A stretch of 33,295 nt of DNA, taken from contig CADBRN010000066.1 of assembly GCA_902797025.1 (NCBI GenBank), forward strand, positions 1-33,295, given 5' to 3'. Numbering within the stretch: position 1 is the stretch's first letter; each line of letters begins with the position of its first letter. The notes below the pieces were generated by a model that was not told the DNA's origin, made no database searches, and saw nothing but the letters and a program-made list of their open reading frames with translations. The stretch comes from an uncultured Lachnospiraceae bacterium (GTDB lineage Bacteria > Bacillota > Clostridia > Lachnospirales > Lachnospiraceae). A program made the translations under genes and the position numbers. Below are positions 25,360-32,262 of this stretch, one piece after another.

Positions 25360-25402
25360 CGCTGTAGCTGTTCCTTCCTGCTGATTTTCTGAAATTCCCC
25401 GT

Positions 25403-25975
25403 TCAGGCATTCTTTCCCAGATCGAATGCGATTTTGTTCATCGCCAGGAATTTCTGCGGAACGATCCGTTCCATCGCCTTCTGCCACGCTTCTTCCGGCA
25501 GATCGAAATAATGGGAAAGACGCCCCATAAGGACAATATTGACGGCTTTCGCCGATCCTGCCTTTTCCGCCAGAGAGAGGCAGTCGAGCGCATCGACCTT
25601 TGCTCCCGCAGCTTTCATCTTTTCGACGAGATGTTCCGGATACTCCATCGCCCCGGTGATCACCGGCATCGGATCAACCTGCTGAATATTCGTCACGATC
25701 TGACCGTCTTTTTTCAGATACGGCAGCCAGCGCGCCGCCTCGAGCAGTTCGAAGGACACGATATAATCCGCCTCGCCCTCATCGATGATCGGAGAGGCGA
25801 CACTGCTTCCGTAGCGCACATACGTCACAACGCTGCCTCCGCGCTGAGACATACCGTGAACCTCGGATACCTTGACGTCGTAGCCCGCATCGAGAAGAAG
25901 CTGTCCGAGCAGTTTGCTCGCAAGAAGGGAACCCTGTCCGCCGACACCGACGATCATTATGTTTTTTGTTTCCAT
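25403..25975 (-). CDS. iorB: Indolepyruvate:ferredoxin oxidoreductase, beta subunit
   Basis: IorB pairs with IorA to oxidise aryl-pyruvates to aryl-acetyl-CoA with ferredoxin as acceptor. The 190-residue product has the gamma-type domain of 2-oxoacid:ferredoxin oxidoreductases: IMIVGVGGQGSLLASKLLGQLL at the N-terminus, then SEVHGMSQRGGSVVTYVRYG. Both are typical of the family. It starts five bases after iorA with GGAGG lying in the last codons of iorA, so the two are translated together. Confidence 0.97.
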   Translation of the reverse strand: METKNIMIVGVGGQGSLLASKLLGQLLLDAGYDVKVSEVHGMSQRGGSVVTYVRYGSSVASPIIDEGEADYIVSFELLEAARWLPYLKKDGQIVTNIQQVDPMPVITGAMEYPEHLVEKMKAAGAKVDALDCLSLAEKAGSAKAVNIVLMGRLSHYFDLPEEAWQKAMERIVPQKFLAMNKIAFDLGKNA

Positions 25976-25980
25976 GATTT

Positions 25981-27723
25981 TCAGTCCTCCTTCCCTGTAT
26001 GTTCAAACGCATCCACCGGACACATCTGCTCACAGACGCCGCAGCCGACACAGAGTGTGTCGTCAACATGAGCCTTGCCGTCCTTGATCGCGATCGCCGG
26101 ACAGCCGATCTTCATGCAGGATTTGCAGCCGATGCACTTCTCCTTATTGACACGGAGCGGCGGGTTGTGTTTCACGTATTTAAGCAGCGCACACGGTCTT
26201 CTTGAAATAATGACGGAAGGCTCCTCAGCCGCCAGTTCCTCTTTTACCGCTTTGTCGCACGCAGCCAGATCATACGGATCAACGACGCGGATACGATTGA
26301 TTCCCATCGCTCTGCAAAGCGCCTCCAGATCGATCTTCCCCGCCGGATCTCCCTTGATATTGTAACCGGTCGTCGGGTTCTGCTGGTGTCCGGTCATGCC
26401 GGTGATCGAATTGTCGAGGATGATGACGGTCGCGTTCGACATATTATAAGCGATATTCGCGAGACCGGTCATGCCGGAATGAACGAACGTGGAATCGCCG
26501 ATCACCGCGACCGTATGCTTCGCGTTCTCCTCCTCACCGGCCTTCAGAAAGCCGTGGATCGAGCTGACGGAAGCGCCCATGCACAGTGTCATATCCATCG
26601 CGGAAAGCGGTGCAGCGGCGCCGAGCGTATAGCAGCCGATATCTCCCATGACGGTGCACTTATTCTTGTGAAGTGTATAGAACAGGCCTCTGTGCGGACA
26701 TCCGGCACACATCACCGGCGGACGCATCGGTATCTCTGCATCGACCGACGCACCGGTATCTCCGGCCTTGCCGAACGCCTTCGCGATCAGATTCTGAGAA
26801 AACTCGCCGACCATCGGCAGAATATCTTTTCCGGTCACTTCGATGCCGAGTTCTTTTACATGATTCTCGATGATCGGATCCATCTCCTCGACGACCGCGA
26901 CCTGTTTCACTTTTGACGCGAAGTCACGGATCAGCTGATCCGGAAGCGGGTTGACCATGCCAAGCTTCAGGATCGAAACGGAATTTCCGAAGACCTCTTT
27001 CACATACTGGTAGGAGGTCGAGCTTGTGATAATTCCCAGATCGGTGCCGCCCATCTCGACGCGGTTGACCGAAGCGGTCTCCGCCCATGCGGCCAGATCC
27101 TTCGTGCGCTGCTCGATGACCGGGTGACGTTTCTTCGCGAAGGCCGGCATCATGACATATTTTGCGGCATTTTTCTCGTATTTAATACGCTCCGGAACGA
27201 CACGCTCTCCCGTCTCGACGATCGACTGAGAATGCGATACCCGGGTGCACATCTGCAGAAGTACCGGCGTGTCAAATTTCTCGGATATTTCATAAGCGAT
27301 CTTCGTGAACGCGAGGGCCTCCGCCGAGTCGGACGGGGAAAGCATCGGTATCTTCGATGCGATCGCGTGATGACGGCTGTCCTGCTCATTCTGGGAAGAA
27401 TGCATGCCGGGATCATCCGCGACCCCGATGACGACGCCGCCGCTCACTCCGGTATAAGACATCGTATAGAGCGGATCCGCCGCGACATTCAGTCCGACGT
27501 GTTTCATGGCGCAGAACGAACGTCTGCCGGCAAGAGACGCACCGAACGCAGCCTCCATCGCGACCTTTTCATTCGGAGCCCACTCGCAGTAGATCTCATC
27601 ATATTTAACGGCTTCTTCTGTAATTTCTGTGCTCGGCGTCCCCGGATAACTGGATACAAAACAGCATCCTGCCTCGTACAGACCTCGGGCAACGGCCTTG
27701 TTGCCCAGCATCAGTTGTTTCAT
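25981..27723 (-). CDS. iorA: Indolepyruvate:ferredoxin oxidoreductase, alpha subunit
   Basis: IorA is the thiamine-pyrophosphate and iron-sulfur subunit that decarboxylates indolepyruvate and other aryl-pyruvates. The 580-residue product has pyrimidine- and pyrophosphate-binding halves (CCFVSSYPGTPSTEI near 21-35; CAGCPHRGLFYTL, MGDIGCYTLG and the GDSTFVHSGMTGL region). Two C-terminal [4Fe-4S] motifs follow (CIGCKSCMKIGCP and CVGCGVCEQMCP). All cysteines are present, so electrons can pass to ferredoxin. It heads the iorA-iorB-paaK-ACT operon; AAAGGAG precedes the ATG. Confidence 0.98.
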   Translation of the reverse strand: MKQLMLGNKAVARGLYEAGCCFVSSYPGTPSTEITEEAVKYDEIYCEWAPNEKVAMEAAFGASLAGRRSFCAMKHVGLNVAADPLYTMSYTGVSGGVVIGVADDPGMHSSQNEQDSRHHAIASKIPMLSPSDSAEALAFTKIAYEISEKFDTPVLLQMCTRVSHSQSIVETGERVVPERIKYEKNAAKYVMMPAFAKKRHPVIEQRTKDLAAWAETASVNRVEMGGTDLGIITSSTSYQYVKEVFGNSVSILKLGMVNPLPDQLIRDFASKVKQVAVVEEMDPIIENHVKELGIEVTGKDILPMVGEFSQNLIAKAFGKAGDTGASVDAEIPMRPPVMCAGCPHRGLFYTLHKNKCTVMGDIGCYTLGAAAPLSAMDMTLCMGASVSSIHGFLKAGEEENAKHTVAVIGDSTFVHSGMTGLANIAYNMSNATVIILDNSITGMTGHQQNPTTGYNIKGDPAGKIDLEALCRAMGINRIRVVDPYDLAACDKAVKEELAAEEPSVIISRRPCALLKYVKHNPPLRVNKEKCIGCKSCMKIGCPAIAIKDGKAHVDDTLCVGCGVCEQMCPVDAFEHTGKED

Positions 27724-27772
27724 AGAAATCTGTCTCCTTTAAGCACTTTTTTGTAAAAATCCGCATGCAGAC

Positions 27773-27801
27773 ATTGTAACACACGAAATTTTACGGGTAA
27801 A
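27773..27801 (-). promoter_or_regulatory. Putative promoter of the iorA operon
   Basis: Minus-strand TTTACC (27796-27801), 17 bases, TACAAT (27773-27778). The -35 is weak, so an activator or regulated expression is possible. Confidence 0.55.
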
Positions 27802-27851
27802 CCCATTCACCGGTGTCAATCTCATATCCGGGTCGGCATGGCCCGGCCGGC

Positions 27852-27884
27852 TTGACAGTCCGTATAAAATAGGCTATCCTATTT
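27852..27884 (+). promoter_or_regulatory. Promoter with operator-like palindrome upstream of the acyl-CoA ligase
   Basis: TTGACA (27852-27857), 17 bases, TATCCT (27875-27880). A perfect 18-bp inverted repeat, AAATAGG-CTAT-CCTATTT (27867-27884), covers the -10 element. This is where a TetR- or MarR-type repressor would block RNA polymerase. No regulator gene is in the window. Confidence 0.7.
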
Positions 27885-27904
27885 ACTGATTTAAATTTTA
27901 GCAG

Positions 27905-27924
27905 TTTAACGCATGAAATGCAAA
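27905..27924 (+). promoter_or_regulatory. Sequence block shared with the symporter upstream region
   Basis: TTTAACGCAT, one base, AAA, then TGCAAA, matching 21275-21295 except for one substitution and one missing T. It lies in the leader, between the promoter and the start codon. Confidence 0.4.
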
Positions 27925-27954
27925 CATGAATACTTTTGGGGGAAAGTAAAGAAA

Positions 27955-29589
27955 ATGCCTATCACAGATCTGCTGGAACGAAACAGCAAGCTCTACAGTG
28001 ACGAGACGGCGCTCGTGGAAATTAATCCCGAGGTGACCGAGCCTTCGAGGGTTACATGGCAGGAGTACGAGCTGATTCAGCCCACTTCGAACACCTATTT
28101 CCGGCGCGAAATCACCTGGTCCGTCTTTGACGAAAAAGCAAACCGCGTCGCAAATCTGCTCATCAAGAAGGGAATTAAAAAAGGCCAGAAGGTCGCGATC
28201 CTTCTGATGAACTGTCTGGAATGGCTCCCGATCTATTTCGGAGTTCTTAAATCCGGCGCCATCGCGGTCCCGCTGAATTTCAGGTACACAGCGGATGAAA
28301 TCGACTACTGTGTCAAACTCGCAGATGTCGATGTACTCTTCTTCGGCGAAGAATTCATCGGCCGCATCGAATCGATCGCGGAGGATCTTGGCAGGGAGCG
28401 GCTCCTTTTCTATGTCGGAAACTCATGTCCGTACTTCGCGGAGGATTATCAGGCCTCCGCCGCGAACTGTTCCAGTGTTGCACCGAAGATTCTCATAGAG
28501 GACGACGACTACGCGGCGATCTATTTTTCCTCCGGAACCACCGGATTTCCAAAAGCGATTCTGCTCCGCCACAGCGCGCTGATGCAGTCTGCAAAAATGG
28601 AGGCGGTTCACCACGAGACGACGCACGAGGATACCTTCCTCTGCATACCGCCTCTCTACCACACCGGTGCAAAGATGCACTGGTTCGGATCGCTGTACAC
28701 CGGAAGCAAAACGGTGCTGCTGAAGGGCAATAAGCCGAAAACAATCTTCAGTGCCGTCTCCGACGAGCTCTGCACGATCGTCTGGCTCCTCGTCCCGTGG
28801 GCGCAGGATATTCTTGCCGCACTCGACTCCGGAGATCTGAAGGTCAGCGATTACCATCTGAAACAGTGGCGGCTGATGCACATCGGCGCCCAGCCGGTTC
28901 CGCCGAGTCTGATTCGTCACTGGAAGGATTACTTCCCGAATCATAAATACGATACGAACTACGGTCTTTCCGAATCAACCGGTCCCGGATGCATCCATCT
29001 CGGTCTCGACCACATCGACAAAGTCGGCGCGATCGGCCTTCCGGGCTACGGCTGGAAAGCGAAGATCGTAAACGAGGAAAATCAGCCGGTGAACCAGGGC
29101 GATGTCGGAGAACTCTGCGTCAAAGGACCGGGCGTTATGGTCGGGTATTATCATGACCCGAAGGCCACCGCGGAGACACTGATCGACGGATGGCTCCACA
29201 CCGGCGATATGGCGCGTCAGGACGAAGACGGCTTTTACTACCTCGTCGACCGTAAGAAAGATGTCATCATCTCCGGCGGTGAAAACCTGTATCCGGTTCA
29301 GATCGAGGCTTTTCTCGCCTCGAACATGAAGATCCATGACGTCGCAGTCATTGGCACACCGGACCGTCGTCTCGGCGAAATTGCGACCGCGATCATCCAG
29401 GTCAAGGAAGGCATGGCGATGACAGAGGATGAAGTCAACCGTTACTGCCTGAAACTTCCGCGCTACAAACGGCCGCGCCGTATCATCTTCGCGGACGTGC
29501 CGAGGAATGCGACCGGAAAGATCGAGAAGCCGAAGCTGCGGGCACGCTACGGCGGCACACGGCTCGTCGAAGAGCAGAGCCAGGGCTGA
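27955..29589 (+). CDS. Class I adenylate-forming enzyme (acyl-CoA ligase)
   Basis: The 544-residue product is an AMP-binding acyl/aryl-CoA ligase that would activate a carboxylic acid with ATP and CoA. Its motifs are A3 YFSSGTTGFPKA, A5 NYGLSESTGPG, A7/A8 HTGDMARQDEDGFYYLVDRKKD then GGENLYPVQIE, and the catalytic lysine in NATGKIEKPK near the end. The acid substrate is not evident. I chose the ATG at 27955 (MPITDLLERN). An ATG 42 bases upstream falls in the shared sequence block and lacks a ribosome-binding site. It is a monocistronic plus-strand gene, divergent from iorA, which suggests a related carboxylic acid. Confidence 0.9.
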   Translation: MPITDLLERNSKLYSDETALVEINPEVTEPSRVTWQEYELIQPTSNTYFRREITWSVFDEKANRVANLLIKKGIKKGQKVAILLMNCLEWLPIYFGVLKSGAIAVPLNFRYTADEIDYCVKLADVDVLFFGEEFIGRIESIAEDLGRERLLFYVGNSCPYFAEDYQASAANCSSVAPKILIEDDDYAAIYFSSGTTGFPKAILLRHSALMQSAKMEAVHHETTHEDTFLCIPPLYHTGAKMHWFGSLYTGSKTVLLKGNKPKTIFSAVSDELCTIVWLLVPWAQDILAALDSGDLKVSDYHLKQWRLMHIGAQPVPPSLIRHWKDYFPNHKYDTNYGLSESTGPGCIHLGLDHIDKVGAIGLPGYGWKAKIVNEENQPVNQGDVGELCVKGPGVMVGYYHDPKATAETLIDGWLHTGDMARQDEDGFYYLVDRKKDVIISGGENLYPVQIEAFLASNMKIHDVAVIGTPDRRLGEIATAIIQVKEGMAMTEDEVNRYCLKLPRYKRPRRIIFADVPRNATGKIEKPKLRARYGGTRLVEEQSQG

Positions 29590-29630
29590 CGCGGACGCTT
29601 TCGCACAGCCGCAAAATCAATAACAAAGGC

Positions 29631-29667
29631 AAAGACCGCCGCATGATTCTCTCATGTGGCGGCCTTT
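29631..29667. terminator. Bidirectional terminator between the acyl-CoA ligase and trpF
   Basis: A 16-bp stem (one mismatch, one G-T pair) around a 5-nt loop, bounded by AAAG and CTTT. It ends the plus-strand transcript and also the trpF transcript. The trpF stop codon (29652-29654) lies in the stem next to the loop. Confidence 0.75.
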
Positions 29668-30266
29668 CTCACTTCTTCGGCAAAACGCAGGATCTTCTCC
29701 CTGCTTTTTCCCTGTCCGCTGTCCTTTTCGACCCCGGTGCTGACGTCGACGGCATCCGGCCGGACGATTCGTACCGCATCCGCTGCGTTCTCCGGTGTCA
29801 GACCGCCCGCGAGCATTTTCATTCTGCCCTTCAGTTCGATCCCCTCGAGAGCCGACCAGTCAAATGTCTTACCGCTGCCGGGCATTCCTGCATCAAACAG
29901 GATTCCGATCACCGAATCGGATTTCAGCATACCGTCCAGCGACTCGTAATTCGTCCCGTTCACCGCACGGATCACAGGAATCCGCACACTCGCAAGCAGT
30001 TCATCCCGGATCTGTCCGTGGATCTGAAGCAGATCGAACCCGGCGCGTTCTATCTCATGAACCTGCTGCGCGGACGGGCTGACCGTGACCGCCACGGTCC
30101 GGATCGCCGGATCCAGGGCTTTCATGATCTCCCTCGCCCGGGAGATCGGAGTATTCCTCCTGCTTTGTTCGCAGAACTGAACCATGCCCGCAAAATCCGC
30201 GTGGATTTCATTTAAAAAAGCGGCCTCATCCGGTGAGGTGAGGCCGCAGATCTTAATCATCGTCAT
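29652..30266 (-). CDS. trpF: Phosphoribosylanthranilate isomerase
   Basis: TrpF converts phosphoribosylanthranilate to CdRP in tryptophan synthesis. The 204-residue product is a complete beta/alpha barrel with the catalytic Cys7 in IKICGLT, Asp125 in GILFDAG, then SGKTFDW, and the phosphate-binding end MLAGGLTPENAADAVR and DVSTGVE. It is not beside other trp genes; instead its ATG overlaps the nrdR stop codon (ATGA). An 8-bp hairpin (GCGGCCTC/GAGGCCGC) covers codons about 6-14 and might affect translation. Confidence 0.94.
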   Translation of the reverse strand: MTMIKICGLTSPDEAAFLNEIHADFAGMVQFCEQSRRNTPISRAREIMKALDPAIRTVAVTVSPSAQQVHEIERAGFDLLQIHGQIRDELLASVRIPVIRAVNGTNYESLDGMLKSDSVIGILFDAGMPGSGKTFDWSALEGIELKGRMKMLAGGLTPENAADAVRIVRPDAVDVSTGVEKDSGQGKSREKILRFAEEVRKAAT

Positions 30267-30754
30267 ACTGATCTTTTTTCGCTTTCCGCTTCCTCCTGAT
30301 CTTTTTGCCTCAGGAGTTTTTTCAATTCATCCATAAATGTATTCACATCTTTAAATTCCCGGTACACCGATGCAAAGCGGACATACGCTACGGCATCGAG
30401 CCCGATCAGATACTTCATGACGATCTCGCCGATCACGCTGCTTTCGATCTCTTTTTCTCCGCGGTTGAAGATCTCATTTTCGACCTGATCAACCAGTTCG
30501 TTAATCTTCTGCACCGGAACCGGACGCTTATGACATGCCCTGAGAATCCCGGCCATGATCTTGTTCCGGTCATACTGTTCGCGGTTCTGATCCTTTTTGA
30601 TGACCATCAGCGGGATCGTCTCGATCTTTTCATACGTTGTAAAACGGTGATTGCAGCTGTCGCAGATTCTCCGTCTCCGGATGGAATTTTCCTCCTCAAC
30701 AGGACGCGTATCGACAACATGATTATTCTCTGCTCCGCAGTACGGACACTTCAT
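30263..30754 (-). CDS. nrdR: Transcriptional repressor NrdR
   Basis: NrdR senses ATP/dATP and represses ribonucleotide reductase genes through NrdR boxes. The 163-residue product has a zinc ribbon (Cys3, Cys6, Cys31, Cys34; MKCPYCGAENN and RICDSCNHRFTTYE) and an ATP-cone domain (about residues 49-139, IKKDQNREQYDRNKIMAGI and YVRFASVYREFKD). The start has GGGAGGA upstream. It lies 78 bases after the COG2426 gene and overlaps trpF by four bases. Confidence 0.98.
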   Translation of the reverse strand: MKCPYCGAENNHVVDTRPVEEENSIRRRRICDSCNHRFTTYEKIETIPLMVIKKDQNREQYDRNKIMAGILRACHKRPVPVQKINELVDQVENEIFNRGEKEIESSVIGEIVMKYLIGLDAVAYVRFASVYREFKDVNTFMDELKKLLRQKDQEEAESEKRSV

Positions 30755-30832
30755 ATCAGTTCCTCCCGTGCATGCCTGATCCGCCCGGCGCGGTCAAACC
30801 ATCGTGCTCTGTATTTTTCGTAAAACAGCCGG

Positions 30833-31303
30833 TCAATGGGTTACCAGCGCGAGTACGCCGGATGATCCGACCCCCATGATCACACCTGCGATCAGGACGC
30901 CGAGCAGGACAGCCGCGACACTTTTCTTAAACCCGAAGTCCAGAATACTGGCCGCCAGCGTACCGGTCCACGCCCCCGTACCCGGAAGCGGAATTCCTAC
31001 AAACAACATCAGCGCGATAAACAGGCCTCTGCCTGCCCCTGCACTCAGCTTTTCGCCGCCCTTCTGCCCCTTCTCGAGACAGAAGCGGAAAAAGCGGCCG
31101 ATGCCCTTCCTGTCGCTCCCCCAGACGAGGAGTCTGCGCGCAAACAGATAAATGAACGGAACCGGCACCATATTGCCGAGGACCGCTATGATGTAGCATG
31201 GCAGAATCGGAAGTCCGGAGGCTGCTCCGATCGGAATCGCACCGCGGAGTTCGACGATCGGAACCATCGAGACCAGAAATGTCAGCAAATAATTTTTAAA
31301 CAT
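30833..31303 (-). CDS. COG2426 small multi-drug export-type membrane protein
   Basis: The 156-residue product is a small integral membrane protein with about four hydrophobic segments. It has the family features FLVSMVPIVELRGAIPIG at the N-terminus and LFVGIPLPGTGAWTGTLAASIL in the middle. The family is annotated as small multi-drug export, but its transport role is poorly supported. I chose the ATG at 31301-31303 (MFKNYLLTFLVS); it overlaps neither neighbour and has AGGAAAGGA upstream. It follows uppP by 23 bases. Confidence 0.87.
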   Translation of the reverse strand: MFKNYLLTFLVSMVPIVELRGAIPIGAASGLPILPCYIIAVLGNMVPVPFIYLFARRLLVWGSDRKGIGRFFRFCLEKGQKGGEKLSAGAGRGLFIALMLFVGIPLPGTGAWTGTLAASILDFGFKKSVAAVLLGVLIAGVIMGVGSSGVLALVTH

Positions 31304-31326
31304 CAGTCTGTTTTTGTCCTTTCCTG

Positions 31327-32241
31327 TCAGGCAGGCGTGTTTGCGAGCACACCTGCGCCGACGAGAATCAGCACGAGTATTCCGAACACGATCCGGTACC
31401 ATCCGAACGCCTTGAAATCATGCCTCCGGATATACTGCATCAGGAAACGGATCACAACGATCGAAACGACAAAGGCGCTGATCATTCCAACCGCGAGCAC
31501 CGCCCCTTCGACGGAGGTCAGCCGGCCTCCGAATTTTGCGGCTTTCAGAACCGATGCGCCGAGCATCGTCGGGATTGCAAGATAAAAGGTATACTCTGCC
31601 GCCAGCGGGCGCGCAAGACCGATCAGAATCCCTCCGATGATCGTCGCGCCGGACCGGGATGTTCCCGGGATGATCGCGAGTACCTGAAACAGTCCCACCG
31701 TCAATGCGTCTTTCCAGGAAATCTGGCTGATCCGGGCGACACGCGGTTTTCTCGTCTTGTTCCGGTTCTCGATCACGATGAACAGGACGCCGTAAAGAAT
31801 CAGCATCAGCGCGATCGGAACCGACTTATACATATACTTCTCGACCGTATCGTCGAGAGGCCATCCGATCACCACAGCCGGCAGAACCGAAACGATGATC
31901 TTCAGCCAAAGGACAATTTTGTCCATATAAAAATAATCGTTTGCGAAGCGCTGAAACTTTCCCGCCGCTCCCTCTTCGGTCGGGTTTGCGAACCAGGAAT
32001 GTTCCGGGCGATTCCGCCTCGTGTGAAACGGCCAGAGCTTCTTGAAATAAATCGCGACGACCGCAAGAATCGCGCCGAGCTGGATCACGACATTGAACAT
32101 CTCCATGAAGGAAGAACTCATGCCGAGATCAAGAACTCCTCCGAGCAGTACAAGATGGCCGGTACTGCTGATCGGGAGCCACTCGGTGATACCCTCGACG
32201 ATCCCGTACAGCAGCGTCTTGATAAACAGAATAAATGACAT
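31327..32241 (-). CDS. uppP: Undecaprenyl-diphosphatase UppP (BacA)
   Basis: UppP removes a phosphate from undecaprenyl diphosphate to recycle the lipid carrier for cell-wall synthesis; high levels give bacitracin resistance. The 304-residue membrane protein carries both family motifs: VEGITEWLPISSTGH (15-29, with Glu16, Glu20 and His29) and PGTSRSG (192-198). A longer loop (about 73-105) between early helices is present. It starts 21 bases after carB and precedes the COG2426 gene. Confidence 0.97.
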   Translation of the reverse strand: MSFILFIKTLLYGIVEGITEWLPISSTGHLVLLGGVLDLGMSSSFMEMFNVVIQLGAILAVVAIYFKKLWPFHTRRNRPEHSWFANPTEEGAAGKFQRFANDYFYMDKIVLWLKIIVSVLPAVVIGWPLDDTVEKYMYKSVPIALMLILYGVLFIVIENRNKTRKPRVARISQISWKDALTVGLFQVLAIIPGTSRSGATIIGGILIGLARPLAAEYTFYLAIPTMLGASVLKAAKFGGRLTSVEGAVLAVGMISAFVVSIVVIRFLMQYIRRHDFKAFGWYRIVFGILVLILVGAGVLANTPA

Positions 32242-32262
32242 ACGAACCTACTTCCCGGCCGG

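Noticed and set aside
27913-27954. Earlier ATG for the acyl-CoA ligase
   Set aside because: It has no ribosome-binding site, adds 14 unconserved residues and overlaps the block shared with the symporter region.
30232-30262. Hairpin at the start of trpF as a regulatory element
   Set aside because: GCGGCCTC/GAGGCCGC falls in conserved codons (CGLTSPDEAAF), so coding constraint explains it well enough; noted only in the gene entry.
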